From: Streptomyces sp. SCL15-4
Lineage (GTDB): Bacteria; Actinomycetota; Actinomycetes; Streptomycetales; Streptomycetaceae
NCBI RefSeq assembly: GCF_033366695.1
Contig: NZ_JAOBTQ010000001.1
Coordinates: 3,782,001-3,846,000 of the forward strand
Length of the DNA stretch: 64,000 nt
Direction: 5' to 3'
The first letter of the stretch is position 1. Each line of letters starts with the position of its first letter. Below the pieces are notes generated by a model that was not told the origin of the DNA, did not search any database, and saw only the letters and a list, made by a program, of their open reading frames with translations. Below are positions 12,518-22,695 of the stretch, piece after piece. A program made the translations under genes and the position numbers.

Positions 12518-14371
12518 TCAGCCCAGCCGGGACACGTCGCGCACCGCGCCCTTGTCGGCGCTCGTGGCCATCGCCGCGTAGGCGCGCAGGGCGGCGGAGA
12601 CCTTGCGGTCGCGGTTCGCCGGGGCGTAGACGCCGTTCAGGGCCTGCTCGCGGCGGGCCAGCTCGGCGTCGTCGACCAGCAGCTCGATCGTGCGGTTCGG
12701 GATGTCGATGCGGATGCGGTCGCCGTCCCGGACCAGGGCGATGGTGCCGCCGGAGGCCGCCTCGGGGGAGGCGTGGCCGATGGACAGGCCCGAGGTGCCG
12801 CCGGAGAAGCGGCCGTCGGTGATCAGGGCGCAGGTCTTGCCGAGGCCGCGGCCCTTCAGGTACGAGGTCGGGTACAGCATCTCCTGCATGCCGGGACCGC
12901 CCTTGGGGCCCTCGTAGCGGATGACGACGACGTCGCCGTCCTTGACCTCCTGGGTGAGGATCCGCTGGACGGCCTCCTCCTGGGACTCGCAGACGACCGC
13001 CGGGCCCTCGAAGGTCCAGATCGACTCGTCCACGCCGGCCGTCTTCACCACGCAGCCGTCGACGGCGAGGTTGCCGCGCAGCACCGCCAGGCCGCCGTCC
13101 TTGGAGTACGCGTGCTCGGCGGAGCGGATGCAGCCGTTCTCGGCGTCCTCGTCCAGCGTCTCCCAGCGCTCGGACTGGGAGAAGGCCTCGGCGGAGCGGA
13201 CGCAGCCGGGCGCCGCGTGCCACAGCTCGACCGCCTCGGGCGAGGGCGAGCCGCCGCGGACGTCCCAGGTCTTCAGCCAGTCGGCCAGGGACGGGCTGTG
13301 CACGGCGTGCACGTCCTCGTTGAGCAGGCCCGCGCGGTGCAGCTCGCCCAGCAGGGCCGGGATGCCGCCGGCGCGGTGCACGTCCTCCATGTAGTACGTG
13401 CGGTCCTTGGCGACGTTCGGAGCGACCTTCGCCAGGCAGGGCACGCGGCGCGAGACGGCGTCGATTTCGTCCAGGCCGAACGGGACGCCCGCCTCCTGGG
13501 CGGCGGCCAGCAGATGCAGGATCGTGTTGGTGGAGCCGCCCATCGCGATGTCCAGGGCCATGGCGTTCTCGAAGGCCTGGAAGGTGGCGATGTTGCGCGG
13601 CAGGACGGTGTCGTCGTCCTGTTCGTAGTGGCGGCGGGTGATGTCCATGACCGTGCGGGCCGCGTTCTCGTACAGGGCGCGGCGGGCGGTGTGGGTGGCG
13701 AGGACCGAGCCGTTGCCGGGCAGGGACAGGCCGATGGCCTCGGTCAGGCAGTTCATCGAGTTGGCGGTGAACATGCCGGAGCAACTGCCGCAGGTCGGGC
13801 AGGCGTTCTCCTCGATGCGGAGGATGTCCTCGTCGGAGATCTTGTCGTTGACGGCGTCGGAGATCGCGTCGACCAGGTCGAGCGTGCGGACCGTGCCGTC
13901 GACCAGGGTGGCGCGGCCGGACTCCATGGGGCCGCCGGAGACGAACACCGTCGGGATGTTCAGGCGCAGGGCCGCCATCAGCATGCCCGGGGTGATCTTG
14001 TCGCAGTTGGAGATGCAGATCAGGGCGTCGGCGCAGTGGGCCTCGACCATGTACTCGACCGAGTCCGCGATCAGGTCGCGGGAGGGCAGGGAGTACAGCA
14101 TGCCGCCGTGGCCCATGGCGATGCCGTCGTCGACCGCGATGGTGTTGAACTCGCGCGGGATGCCGCCGGCCTCCCTGATCGCCTCGCTGACGATCCGGCC
14201 GACCGGCTGGAGGTGGGTGTGGCCGGGCACGAACTCGGTGAAGGAGTTCGCGACGGCGATGATCGGCTTCCGGCCGATGTCCGCACCGGGTACACCGGAG
14301 GCGCGCATAAGGGCGCGGGCGCCCGCCATGTTGCGACCGTGGGTGACTGTGCGGGACCTCAGCTGGGGCAT
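12518..14371 (-). CDS. ilvD: Dihydroxy-acid dehydratase
   Basis: Catalyses dehydration of 2,3-dihydroxy-isovalerate and 2,3-dihydroxy-3-methylvalerate to the 2-keto acids, the third step of valine/isoleucine synthesis and a source of pantothenate precursor. The 617-residue protein has the cluster-binding cysteines in [10 protein letters not shown] and [11 protein letters not shown], the signature [12 protein letters not shown], and the C-terminal [14 protein letters not shown]. These mark the long IlvD type, probably with a [4Fe-4S] cluster. ATG at 14371 has GAAGGAG upstream at good spacing. It is 119 bp downstream of a TetR gene read in the same direction. Confidence 0.97.
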   Translation of the reverse strand: MPQLRSRTVTHGRNMAGARALMRASGVPGADIGRKPIIAVANSFTEFVPGHTHLQPVGRIVSEAIREAGGIPREFNTIAVDDGIAMGHGGMLYSLPSRDLIADSVEYMVEAHCADALICISNCDKITPGMLMAALRLNIPTVFVSGGPMESGRATLVDGTVRTLDLVDAISDAVNDKISDEDILRIEENACPTCGSCSGMFTANSMNCLTEAIGLSLPGNGSVLATHTARRALYENAARTVMDITRRHYEQDDDTVLPRNIATFQAFENAMALDIAMGGSTNTILHLLAAAQEAGVPFGLDEIDAVSRRVPCLAKVAPNVAKDRTYYMEDVHRAGGIPALLGELHRAGLLNEDVHAVHSPSLADWLKTWDVRGGSPSPEAVELWHAAPGCVRSAEAFSQSERWETLDEDAENGCIRSAEHAYSKDGGLAVLRGNLAVDGCVVKTAGVDESIWTFEGPAVVCESQEEAVQRILTQEVKDGDVVVIRYEGPKGGPGMQEMLYPTSYLKGRGLGKTCALITDGRFSGGTSGLSIGHASPEAASGGTIALVRDGDRIRIDIPNRTIELLVDDAELARREQALNGVYAPANRDRKVSAALRAYAAMATSADKGAVRDVSRLG

Positions 14372-14490
14372 CGTCGCTCGCTCCTTCAGACGGGTGTGCC
14401 TGCTGTCGAGCGTACGCCGGTCATCCAGCTGGCGGGACGAGGTGTCCGAATGCCGGGACGCCTGTTTCACGGGCGCCGCCGGGCGGCCCC

Positions 14491-15132
14491 TCAGGGAGCG
14501 GTCAGATGACCCTGTACGACGGGGGCGACGCGGGCGATGATCCGCTCCAGGTCCGCCGACGCCAGCGGTTCGATCCGGATCACGTACCGCAGCATGGCAC
14601 AGCCCACCAGCTGGGCGGCCGCCAGTTCGGCGCGCAGCTCCGCGTCCGGCAGCTCCAGCTGATCGGCGATGCGGCGCATCAGCTGGGTGGCGACCAGGCG
14701 GCGGAAGACGGTGGCGGCCGTGTCGTTGTCGACGGCCGAGCGCACGATCGCCAGCAGCGGAGGGCGGGTGGCGGGGTCCTCCCAGACGCCGAACACGAAC
14801 CGGGTCAGCCGTTCGCCGACCCCGTCCGCCGGGCCCTCGGCGATCGCGTCCGGCGCGCTCAGGGCGGGCGCGAAGGCGACCTCGACGGCCGCCTCGAAGA
14901 CCTGCTCCTTGGTGCCGAAGTAGTGGTGGACCAGCGCCGAGTCCACGCCGGCGGCCTTGGCGATGCCGCGTACGGACGTCTTCTCGTAGCCGCGCGCGGA
15001 GAACTCCTCGCGGGCGACGGCGAGGATCCGGTCCCGGGTGCCGGCGGACTCGGTGGCCGGGGGGCGGCCACGGCGGCGGGCGGGCGGGCCGGGGGCGCGG
15101 CTGTCCGTCGCCGGGGGACGGGGCGGGGTCAT
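14491..15132 (-). CDS. TetR-family transcriptional regulator
   Basis: A 213-residue repressor. A Pro/Arg-rich N-terminal tail (1-35) precedes the helix-turn-helix region [47 protein letters not shown] (about 37-84), the TetR_N signature. The C-terminal ligand domain contains [22 protein letters not shown] and [13 protein letters not shown], the pattern of the TetR_C AefR/PsrA-like group common in actinobacteria. Its ATG overlaps the stop of the preceding TIM-barrel gene (ATGA at 15129-15132), so the two are translated together. The regulated genes and the ligand are unknown. It may control this small operon or ilvD just downstream. Confidence 0.9.
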   Translation of the reverse strand: MTPPRPPATDSRAPGPPARRRGRPPATESAGTRDRILAVAREEFSARGYEKTSVRGIAKAAGVDSALVHHYFGTKEQVFEAAVEVAFAPALSAPDAIAEGPADGVGERLTRFVFGVWEDPATRPPLLAIVRSAVDNDTAATVFRRLVATQLMRRIADQLELPDAELRAELAAAQLVGCAMLRYVIRIEPLASADLERIIARVAPVVQGHLTAP

Positions 15133-15956
15133 CGCCGGGGCACCCGTACGGCCGCCGTGCTCAGGTGGGCACGGGTGAAGGCCAGGGCCTCGGCGAGGTC
15201 GGCCTCGCGCTCGGCGCCGGACATCGCGCGCCGGGTGTTGACCTCGATCACCACATGGCCGTCGAAGCCGGTGCGCACCAGGCGCTCCAGCAGCTCGGCG
15301 CAGGGCTGGGTGCCGCGGCCGGGCACCAGGTGCTCGTCCTTGGCCGAGCCCCGGCCGTCGGCGAGGTGGACGTGCCCGAGCCGGTCGCCCATGCGGTCGA
15401 CCATGTCCAGCGCGTCGGTGCGGGCCGTCGCCGTGTGGCTGAGGTCGATCGTGAAGTGCCGGTAGTCGTCGTTGGTGACGTCCCAGTCGGGGGCGTAGGC
15501 GAGCATCTCGCGGTCGCGGTAGCGCCAGGGGTACATGTTCTCGACGGCGAACCGTACGTCCGTCTCGTCCGCCATCCGCCAGATGCCCTCGACGAAGCCC
15601 CGGGCGTACTGCCGCTGCCAGCGGAAGGGCGGATGGACGACGACGGTGGAGGCCCCGAGCTTCTCCGCCGCCGCCCGGGCCCGGCGCAGCTTCGTCCAGG
15701 GGTCGGTGGTCCACACCCGCTGGGTGATCAGCAGGCAGGGGGCGTGGACGGCCAGGACGGGGACGCCGTGATAGTCCGACAGCCGGCGCAGCGCCTCGAT
15801 GTCCTGGCTCACCGGGTCGGTCCACACCATGACCTCGACGCCGTCGTAACCGAGGCGCGCGGCGATCTCGAAGGCCGTCGCCGTGGACTCCGGGTAGACG
15901 GATGCGGTCGAGAGCGCGATGCGCACGTCCGTTGGTTCAGCCACGTCCGTCACCAT
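15129..15956 (-). CDS. Sugar phosphate isomerase/epimerase-like TIM-barrel protein
   Basis: A 275-residue protein of the AP endonuclease 2/xylose isomerase-like TIM-barrel superfamily. Recognisable strands are [81 protein letters not shown] and [10 protein letters not shown]. The metal-ligand candidates His, Glu and Asp sit at the strand ends. Members are sugar epimerases, inosose-type dehydratases or endonuclease IV relatives; the substrate cannot be fixed. ATG at 15956 (a GTG follows at once, in phase) is chosen. The stop overlaps the next start (tetR) by 4 bp. It diverges in function from its neighbours, so the context gives little help. Confidence 0.85.
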   Translation of the reverse strand: MVTDVAEPTDVRIALSTASVYPESTATAFEIAARLGYDGVEVMVWTDPVSQDIEALRRLSDYHGVPVLAVHAPCLLITQRVWTTDPWTKLRRARAAAEKLGASTVVVHPPFRWQRQYARGFVEGIWRMADETDVRFAVENMYPWRYRDREMLAYAPDWDVTNDDYRHFTIDLSHTATARTDALDMVDRMGDRLGHVHLADGRGSAKDEHLVPGRGTQPCAELLERLVRTGFDGHVVIEVNTRRAMSGAEREADLAEALAFTRAHLSTAAVRVPRR

Positions 15957-16051
15957 ACGGCGTCGAGCGGGGCGGGTGCCGGGTGCCGATTCGCCGTTGT
16001 GAGGTTTGCCATTCGGGCACGGGGAGCGCGGTGCCCGCCGGGCCCGGGGCG

Positions 16052-16984
16052 CTATGCCGTGACCATGTGATCGAGGCGCCGCAGGATCACGCCTTCCCGC
16101 AGGGCCCAGGGGCAGATCTCCAGTCTCTCCACGCCGAAGAGGTCCATCGCGGCCTCGGCCACCAGCGCGCCCGCCAGGAGCTGGCCGGCCCGGCCCTCGG
16201 ACACTCCGGGGAGTGCGGCGCGCTGGCCGGCGGTCATGCCGGCCAGCTTCGGGACCCATGCCTCCAGGGACTCGCGCTTGAGTTCGCGCTGGACATGGAG
16301 GCCGTCGGCGCTGCGGGCCGCGCCGGCTATGCGGGCGAGCTGCTTGAAGGTCTTGGAGGTGGCGACCACGTGGTCGGGGGCGCCGAAGCGGGCGAACTCG
16401 CCGACCGTGCGGGCGATCTCGGTGCGGACGTGGCGGCGCAGGGCGCGGACGTCCTCGGGGGCGGGCGGGTCGCCGGGCAGCCAGCCGGCGGTGAGGCGGC
16501 CGGCGCCGAGCGGCAGCGAGACCGCCGCGTCCGGCTCCTCGTCCATGCCGTAGGCGATCTCCAGGGAGCCGCCGCCGATGTCCAGGACCAGCAGCTTTCC
16601 GGCGGACCAGCCGAACCAGCGGCGTACGGCGAGGAAGGTGAGCCGGGCCTCCTCCTCGCCGCTGAGGACCTGGAGGCGTACGCCGGTCTTGTCGGCCACG
16701 CGCCCGAGGACGTCGTCGGCGTTGCCGGCTTCGCGGACGGCGGAGGTCGCGAACGGCAGCAGGTCCTCGACGCCCTTGTCCTCGGCCGCCTGGAGCGCGT
16801 CCCGCACGACCTCGGTCAGCTTGTCGATGCCGTCCTCGCCGATGGCACCGCTGCCGTCGAGGAGTTGGGCGAGCCGGAGTTCGACCTTGTGGGAGTGCGC
16901 GGGCAGCGGGCGCGCGCCGGGGTGGGCGTCCACCACCAGCAGATGCACCGTGTTCGAACCCACGTCCAGGACACCGAGTCTCAT
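16052..16984 (-). CDS. Ppx/GppA-type exopolyphosphatase
   Basis: A 310-residue member of the actin-like ASKHA ATPase fold family that hydrolyses polyphosphate or pppGpp. The N-terminus [19 protein letters not shown] is the phosphate-1 loop; [19 protein letters not shown] and [13 protein letters not shown] (phosphate-2) follow. The C-terminal [18 protein letters not shown] and [15 protein letters not shown] close the domain. It is the short form lacking the HD domain of E. coli Ppx, as in most actinobacteria, which usually carry two copies. The start ATG at 16984 fits the family's N-terminus exactly. A divergent Cys-rich gene begins 71 bp away. Confidence 0.93.
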   Translation of the reverse strand: MRLGVLDVGSNTVHLLVVDAHPGARPLPAHSHKVELRLAQLLDGSGAIGEDGIDKLTEVVRDALQAAEDKGVEDLLPFATSAVREAGNADDVLGRVADKTGVRLQVLSGEEEARLTFLAVRRWFGWSAGKLLVLDIGGGSLEIAYGMDEEPDAAVSLPLGAGRLTAGWLPGDPPAPEDVRALRRHVRTEIARTVGEFARFGAPDHVVATSKTFKQLARIAGAARSADGLHVQRELKRESLEAWVPKLAGMTAGQRAALPGVSEGRAGQLLAGALVAEAAMDLFGVERLEICPWALREGVILRRLDHMVTA

Positions 16985-17055
16985 GTACGGAAACCTACTG
17001 CCAGAACCTCCGTCCTCGGTGTCCCCGGTGGGTCCCGGCCACTTACCCTGGACGG

Positions 17056-17904
17056 GTGCCAAAGACGAAAAAGGCGAAGGCCGACAAAGCAGGCAAGGTC
17101 GGCAAGGCGGGCGAAGAGCGTGCGGCCGCCGAAACCACCGAGGAGGCGAGGGTGAGCGACGAGAAGGGGCTCGACTTCGCCCGCGCCTGGGTGGAGTTCC
17201 CGGATCCGGCGGACGACGAGCAGGTCTTCCGCTGCGATCTGACCTGGCTGACCTCTCGCTGGAACTGCATCTTCGGCAGCGGCTGCCAGGGCATCCAGGC
17301 GGGGCGCGCGGACGACGGGTGCTGCTCACTGGGCGCGCACTTCTCCGACGAGGACGACGAGAAGCGGGTCGCCGGGCACGTGGCGCGGCTCACCCCGGAG
17401 ATCTGGCAGCACCACGGCGAGGGCACGCGGAACGGCTGGATCTCCGAGGACGAGGAGGGGTCCCGGCAGACGCGGCCCTTCCAGGGTTCGTGCATCTTCC
17501 AGAACCGGCCGGGGTTCGCGGGCGGCGCGGGCTGCTCGCTGCACATCCTGGCCCTGAAGGAGGGACGGGAGCCGCTGGAGACCAAGCCGGACGTGTGCTG
17601 GCAGCTGCCGGTCCGGCGGACCTACGACTGGATCGAGCGCCCGGACGACACGCGCGTGCTCCAGGTGTCCATCGGCGAGTACGACCGCCGGGGCTGGGGC
17701 CCGGGCGGCCACGACCTGCACTGGTGGTGCACCTCGGCGACATCGGCCCACGGTGCGGGCGAGCCGGTGTACGTCTCCTACCGCGCCGAACTCACGGAGC
17801 TGATGGGCAAGGCCGGCTACGACCGCCTGGCCGAGCTGTGCGAACAGCGCCTGGCCTCCCGGCTGCCGCTGGTGGCCCCGCATCCCGCGGATCCGGTGGC
17901 GTAA
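17056..17904 (+). CDS. Conserved cysteine-rich protein of unknown function
   Basis: A 282-residue protein with a GTG start at 17056. The first 35 residues are Lys/Ala rich ([20 protein letters not shown]), like a disordered basic tail. The rest has ten or more cysteines in short motifs: [59 protein letters not shown] and [10 protein letters not shown]. The spacing suggests metal binding, perhaps zinc or an iron-sulphur cluster, and is reminiscent of zinc- or iron-chelating families. I cannot name the family with certainty. No signal peptide or membrane helix is seen. It diverges from the ppx/gppA gene. Function unknown. Confidence 0.75.
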   Translation: MPKTKKAKADKAGKVGKAGEERAAAETTEEARVSDEKGLDFARAWVEFPDPADDEQVFRCDLTWLTSRWNCIFGSGCQGIQAGRADDGCCSLGAHFSDEDDEKRVAGHVARLTPEIWQHHGEGTRNGWISEDEEGSRQTRPFQGSCIFQNRPGFAGGAGCSLHILALKEGREPLETKPDVCWQLPVRRTYDWIERPDDTRVLQVSIGEYDRRGWGPGGHDLHWWCTSATSAHGAGEPVYVSYRAELTELMGKAGYDRLAELCEQRLASRLPLVAPHPADPVA

Positions 17905-17974
17905 CCGGACCGGGTTCTCGGCACCGGCGCCGTGACGTCTCCTCTCTCCGGCCCCGGCCGCCCTCCCCCGGCCC

Positions 17975-19828
17975 CTAACTCACCGAAGGGCTCGGCACCG
18001 CGGTGTCCGAGGGGGTCGGAGCCGGGGTGTCCGGGGCGGACGGCGGCGGGGCCGACGGGGGCGGGGTCGGGGTCGGGGACGGGGAAGTGGTGGTGGGCGG
18101 GGTGACGGAGGAGGCGGACGGGGCCGGAGAGGCGGGCGGGGAGGAAGGGCGTGGGGTGGGGCGGGCCGGTGCCGTGCCGTAGCCGTCGATGGAGACCACC
18201 GCGCCCGCCGGGGCCACCGCCACGCGCGCGTGCCAGGGACCGGACGGCTCGCGGAGGTGATCGACGTACACCTTGACCGTCAGCGTCCGGCCGGGGGCCA
18301 GCGTTCCCGAGGAGCGGCTGAAGTAGAGCCACGCGGCCGGCGTGGACACCGACCAGCGGATCCCGGACGACCCCGGGGACGCGGTGAGGGTGATCAGCGT
18401 GGTGTCCCCGTCGTTCGCCGCGCCGACCGCCAGCCGCGCCGCCTCCCTCCCGTCCGTGCCGCCGACACTCACGACCTGCACGGAGACGTCCGCCTTGCCG
18501 TCGCTGCCGATACGCGGGCCCGCCTTCGTCCCGGCGTTCCCCGCGTTCCGGTAGCCGCCGGCGGGGCCGTCGCCGAGCGCGTCGGGCCCCTGTGCCTCGC
18601 GGGCGGTCGCGGACGGCCCGTCGTCCTGCCCGGCCGGTCCGCCGCGGTACGCGGCCCAGAGCGCGAGGACGGGCGCGGCGACGACCGTGGCGACCACCGT
18701 CGTCGTGACGGCACGCGCGCGCATCCGGTCGCGGCGGGCCGCCCGGTCCTTGGCGTCCATCGGGAAGCCACGCCGGTCGAAGCGGGGCACGGCCGCACCC
18801 CACGCGCGCGGCTGGTGCGCCAGCGCCCTGTGCAGGGCCGTGCGCGGCGCCTTGAGGACGGGCAGCTCGGCGGGGGTGACCGTGGCGCCGGGCCAGCGGC
18901 CGGGGACGGCGCGCTCGGCGGTGCGGCGGCAGCGCGGACAGTCGTCCACGTGCCGGACCAGCTCGCGGCGCAGGGCCGCGCTCAGGGCCGGCCGGCTGTC
19001 GCCGGTGAGATGGGCCACGCCCGGGCAGCCGCCCGCCTCGACGACGGCGAAGGCCGCGCGGGTCCGCTCCACCTCGCAGGCGGCGGAGGCGAGCAGCTCC
19101 CGGGCGGCGGCGGGCTGCAGGCCGAGGACGGCGGCGACCTCGTGGGCGGCGAGGTGGTGGCGGACGGCGAGTTCCAGGGCCTCGCGCTGCTCGGGAGTGG
19201 TACCGGCCGCCTCCGGCCAGGCCAACAGGGCGAGTTCGCGGCGCCGCCGCTCCTCGGCCTCCGGCACGCGAGCCGTCTCCGGGACGCCCTTCCCGGCACC
19301 TCCGCCGGCCTCTTCGCCGAGGCCCGCCCCGATCCCGGCCGCGACACCGCGCCCCGCCCCGGGCACCACCCCGGCACCCGCCCCCGCGTCGGGCCCTGCC
19401 CCGCTCCCGCCCCCGGCGGCCCCGCTCCGGCCCGCCGCGTGCGCTCCCTGGCGCTTCTGCTTCGTCTCGGCCAGCTTGCGCAGGCAGGCCCAGCGGGACA
19501 GGGCGTAGAGCCAGGCTCTGAGGTCGTCGGGGGACTCGGGGAGGCGGTGGCCGCGCCGGCCGGCCACGGCGAGGGCGTCGGCGAGGGCGGCGGTGGCCGC
19601 GTCGTGGTCGCACAGCACCGACAGGCAGTAGGTGAACAGGCCGTCCAGATACGGGTCGTAGGGCGCCGGCGTGCGCTGGGCGATGGTGCGCGCGGCGGCA
19701 CGGTCGCGCGCCTCACGGGCCTCGCGTGCTTCTCGTGCCTCACGCGCCTCCCGCCGCGCGTCGCACGACTCGTTCCGCGCCTGGCGCGCCCCGGCGGTGC
19801 GGGTGGTGGTCTCCGGGCTGCTGCTCAT
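17975..19828 (-). CDS. Membrane protein fusing sigma-like regions, a zinc-finger anti-sigma-like segment and a BACON-like exterior
   Basis: A 617-residue protein. Order of parts: a repetitive AREAREAREAR stretch (about 27-45); a region like ECF sigma region 2 (YDPYLDGLFTYCLSVLCDHD ... DDLRAWLYALSRWACLRKLAE, about 55-120); a Gly/Ala-rich linker; a region 4-like helical segment (PEQREALELAVRHHLAAHEVAAVLGL); a zinc-finger anti-sigma-like segment (LRRELVRHVDDCPRCRRTAE); a membrane helix (TTTVVATVVAAPVLALWAAY); and an outside domain with WSVSTPAAWLYFSRSSGTLAPG, resembling a BACON domain; then a Pro/Thr/Ser tail. ECF groups with C-terminal anti-sigma and membrane extensions are known (for example groups 52 and 53). 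Whether it still binds DNA is unclear. It diverges from radA. Confidence 0.8.
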   Translation of the reverse strand: MSSSPETTTRTAGARQARNESCDARREAREAREAREAREARDRAAARTIAQRTPAPYDPYLDGLFTYCLSVLCDHDAATAALADALAVAGRRGHRLPESPDDLRAWLYALSRWACLRKLAETKQKRQGAHAAGRSGAAGGGSGAGPDAGAGAGVVPGAGRGVAAGIGAGLGEEAGGGAGKGVPETARVPEAEERRRRELALLAWPEAAGTTPEQREALELAVRHHLAAHEVAAVLGLQPAAARELLASAACEVERTRAAFAVVEAGGCPGVAHLTGDSRPALSAALRRELVRHVDDCPRCRRTAERAVPGRWPGATVTPAELPVLKAPRTALHRALAHQPRAWGAAVPRFDRRGFPMDAKDRAARRDRMRARAVTTTVVATVVAAPVLALWAAYRGGPAGQDDGPSATAREAQGPDALGDGPAGGYRNAGNAGTKAGPRIGSDGKADVSVQVVSVGGTDGREAARLAVGAANDGDTTLITLTASPGSSGIRWSVSTPAAWLYFSRSSGTLAPGRTLTVKVYVDHLREPSGPWHARVAVAPAGAVVSIDGYGTAPARPTPRPSSPPASPAPSASSVTPPTTTSPSPTPTPPPSAPPPSAPDTPAPTPSDTAVPSPSVS

Positions 19829-20016
19829 CACCCGTGCGACCGTAGGCGGCACTGGAGTGCCCCTTCGGGAACCTTGAGCAGTTTTAATCCATACGGGTGA
19901 AACGATCCCTCATAAGGGGACAAGGAGGCCGTGTTCCGCGCCCGGAGCCCGGCAGCGACCGGCCGGGAAGTGATCGGCCCGGTCCCGTTGTCAGTGCCGG
20001 GGGCTACGGTTTCCGC

Positions 20017-21426
20017 ATGGCTGCCCGTACCAAGACCACCAAGGACCGCCCGTCGTACCGCTGCACGGAGTGCGGCTGGCAGACGGCCAAGTGGCTCGGC
20101 CGCTGCCCCGAATGCCAGGCGTGGGGCACGGTCGAGGAGTACGGCGCGCCCGCGGTCCGCACGACGGCGCCGGGCCGGGTGAGCACCTCCGCGCTGCCCA
20201 TCGGCCAGGTCGACGGCCGGCAGGCCACCGCCCGCGCCACCGGCGTGCCCGAGCTGGACCGGGTGCTCGGCGGCGGCCTCGTGCCGGGCGCGGTCGTCCT
20301 GCTCGCGGGCGAGCCGGGCGTCGGCAAGTCGACCCTGCTGCTGGACGTGGCCGCCAAGTCGGCGAGCGCCGAGCACCGCACCCTCTACGTCACCGGCGAG
20401 GAGTCGGCGAGCCAGGTGCGGCTGCGCGCCGACCGCATCGGCGCCCTGGACGACCATCTGTACCTGGCCGCGGAGACCGACCTGGCCGCCGTCCTCGGCC
20501 ACCTGGACGAGGTCAAGCCGTCCCTGCTGATCCTCGACTCGGTGCAGACGGTCGCCTCGCCCGAGATCGACGGCGCGCCCGGCGGCATGGCGCAGGTCCG
20601 GGAGGTGGCCGGCGCCCTGATCCGCGCCTCCAAGGAGCGCGGCATGTCCACGCTGCTGGTGGGCCACGTCACCAAGGACGGTGCCATCGCCGGCCCCCGC
20701 CTGCTGGAACACCTGGTGGACGTCGTGCTGCACTTCGAGGGCGACCGGCACGCGCGCCTGCGCCTGGTGCGGGGCGTGAAGAACCGGTACGGGGCGACGG
20801 ACGAGGTCGGCTGCTTCGAGCTGCACGACGAGGGCATCACGGGCCTCGCCGACCCCAGCGGCCTGTTCCTGACCCGCCGCGCCGAGCCGGTGCCGGGCAC
20901 CTGCCTGACCGTCACCCTGGAGGGCCGCCGCCCGCTGGTGGCCGAGGTGCAGGCGCTGACCGTGGACTCGCAGATCCCCTCCCCGCGGCGCACCACGTCC
21001 GGTCTGGAGACCTCGCGGGTGTCGATGATGCTGGCCGTGCTGGAGCAGCGCGGCCGGATCAGCGCGCTCGGCAAGCGGGACATCTACTCCGCGACGGTCG
21101 GCGGGGTGAAGCTGTCCGAGCCCGCCGCCGACCTCGCCATCGCGCTCGCGCTCGCCTCCGCCGCCAGCGACACCCCGCTGCCGAAGAACCTGGTGGCGAT
21201 CGGCGAGGTGGGGCTGGCCGGCGAGGTCAGACGGGTCACGGGCGTGCAGCGCAGGCTCGCCGAGGCGCACCGGCTGGGCTTCACGCACGCGCTCGTGCCG
21301 TCCGATCCGGGGAAGGTGCCGGCCGGCATGAAGGTGCTGGAGGTCGCCGACATGGGGGACGCGCTGCGGGTTCTGCCGCGCTCCCGTCGCCGGGAGGCCC
21401 CACGGGAGGCGGAGGAGCGCCGGTAG
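20017..21426 (+). CDS. radA: DNA repair protein RadA (Sms)
   Basis: RadA is a RecA-like, DnaB-type ATPase that aids branch migration and processing of recombination intermediates. The 469-residue protein has an N-terminal C4 zinc finger (Cys16, Cys19, Cys30, Cys33), Walker [10 protein letters not shown], Walker [10 protein letters not shown], the family-specific KNRYG motif, and a C-terminal Lon-protease-like domain (from about 330) with [18 protein letters not shown]. Length is normal. ATG at 20017 is preferred over an in-phase upstream ATG at 19897, which would add a 40-residue non-homologous tail. disA begins 80 bp downstream in the same direction, as in many Gram-positive genomes. Confidence 0.97.
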   Translation: MAARTKTTKDRPSYRCTECGWQTAKWLGRCPECQAWGTVEEYGAPAVRTTAPGRVSTSALPIGQVDGRQATARATGVPELDRVLGGGLVPGAVVLLAGEPGVGKSTLLLDVAAKSASAEHRTLYVTGEESASQVRLRADRIGALDDHLYLAAETDLAAVLGHLDEVKPSLLILDSVQTVASPEIDGAPGGMAQVREVAGALIRASKERGMSTLLVGHVTKDGAIAGPRLLEHLVDVVLHFEGDRHARLRLVRGVKNRYGATDEVGCFELHDEGITGLADPSGLFLTRRAEPVPGTCLTVTLEGRRPLVAEVQALTVDSQIPSPRRTTSGLETSRVSMMLAVLEQRGRISALGKRDIYSATVGGVKLSEPAADLAIALALASAASDTPLPKNLVAIGEVGLAGEVRRVTGVQRRLAEAHRLGFTHALVPSDPGKVPAGMKVLEVADMGDALRVLPRSRRREAPREAEERR

Positions 21427-21506
21427 ACTTTGCCCAGGTCCCGCCCGTCCGTACGAACCGAGTGCGGGTGCGGGGGCGCGTCAGAACCTGCGACCGGAGG
21501 AGTGCA

Positions 21507-22631
21507 GTGGCAGCCAACGACCGGGCAGCGGCTCCCGGCAAGTCCGGTGGGAGTGCCGGTTCCGATGGTCTGATGCGCGCCTCGCTGAGCGCCGTGGCAC
21601 CGGGTACGCCCCTGCGGGACGGCCTGGAGCGGGTGCTGCGCGGCAACACCGGCGGTCTCATCGTCCTCGGCTCGGACAAGACGGTCGAGGCGATGTGCAC
21701 GGGCGGGTTCGTGCTGGACGTCGAGTTCACGGCCACCCGGCTGCGGGAGCTGTGCAAGCTGGACGGCGGCATCGTGCTGTCGTCGGACCTGTCGAAGATC
21801 CTGCGGGCCGGCGTGCAGCTGGTGCCGGACCCGACGATCCCCACGGAGGAGACGGGCACGCGGCACCGCACCGCGGACCGGGTGAGCAAGCAGGTCGGTT
21901 TCCCGGTGGTCTCGGTCTCCCAGTCGATGCGGCTGATCGCCCTGTACGTGGACGGTCAGCGGCGCGTCCTGGAGGACTCCGCGGCGATCCTGTCCCGCGC
22001 GAACCAGGCGCTGGCGACCCTGGAGCGGTACAAGCTGCGGCTGGACGAGGTCGCGGGCACGCTGTCGGCGCTGGAGATCGAGGACCTGGTGACGGTCCGG
22101 GACGTCTCGGCGGTCGCGCAGCGGCTGGAGATGGTCCGCCGGATCGCCACCGAGATCGCCGAGTACGTGGTCGAGCTGGGCACCGACGGCCGGCTTCTCG
22201 CGCTCCAGCTGGAGGAGTTGATCGCCGGCGTGGAGCCGGACCGCGAGCTGGTCGTCCGCGACTATGTGCCCGAGCCGACGGCGAAGCGGTCCCGCACGGT
22301 CGAGGAGGCGCTGGCCGAGCTGGACGCCCTGACCCACGCGGAGCTGCTGGAACTGGGCACGGTGGCGCGTGCGCTGGGCTATACCGCGTCGCCCGAGTCG
22401 CTGGACTCGGCGGTCTCGCCGCGCGGTTTCCGGCTGCTGGCCAAGGTGCCGCGGCTGCCGGGCGCCATCATCGACCGGCTGGTGGAGCACTTCGGCGGCC
22501 TGCAGAAGCTGCTGGCCGCGAGCGTGGACGACCTGCAGACCGTGGACGGCGTGGGCGAGGCGCGGGCGCGCAGCGTACGGGAAGGGCTGTCGCGGCTGGC
22601 GGAGTCGTCGATCCTGGAGCGGTACGTCTGA
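21507..22631 (+). CDS. disA: Diadenylate cyclase DisA (c-di-AMP synthase, DNA scanning)
   Basis: Makes cyclic di-AMP from two ATP and scans DNA for branched structures; octameric in known cases. The 374-residue protein has the DAC domain (about 22-160) with Asp86-Gly-Gly and GTRHRTADR, a long helical spine, and C-terminal helix-hairpin-helix DNA-binding repeats ([26 protein letters not shown]). Asp86 corresponds to the residue whose Ala mutant is inactive in S. venezuelae DisA. The motif is DGG where many diadenylate cyclases have DGA. GTG at 21507 has GGAGG upstream (CGGAGGAGTGCA). It is adjacent to radA, consistent with RadA control of DisA. Confidence 0.96.
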   Translation: MAANDRAAAPGKSGGSAGSDGLMRASLSAVAPGTPLRDGLERVLRGNTGGLIVLGSDKTVEAMCTGGFVLDVEFTATRLRELCKLDGGIVLSSDLSKILRAGVQLVPDPTIPTEETGTRHRTADRVSKQVGFPVVSVSQSMRLIALYVDGQRRVLEDSAAILSRANQALATLERYKLRLDEVAGTLSALEIEDLVTVRDVSAVAQRLEMVRRIATEIAEYVVELGTDGRLLALQLEELIAGVEPDRELVVRDYVPEPTAKRSRTVEEALAELDALTHAELLELGTVARALGYTASPESLDSAVSPRGFRLLAKVPRLPGAIIDRLVEHFGGLQKLLAASVDDLQTVDGVGEARARSVREGLSRLAESSILERYV

Positions 22632-22695
22632 GCCGGAGCGGTTCGCCAGGCGGCTGCGCCGCGTGGCGTCGCGGCCCCGCGCTCCTTCGGTGCCG

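Noticed and set aside
12773..14509. 578-codon plus-strand frame opposite ilvD
   Set aside because: Antisense shadow of a clear ilvD gene.
19690..19760. Short tandem repeat GCCTCACGGGCCTCGCG
   Set aside because: It encodes the AREAREAR stretch of the sigma-like fusion protein.
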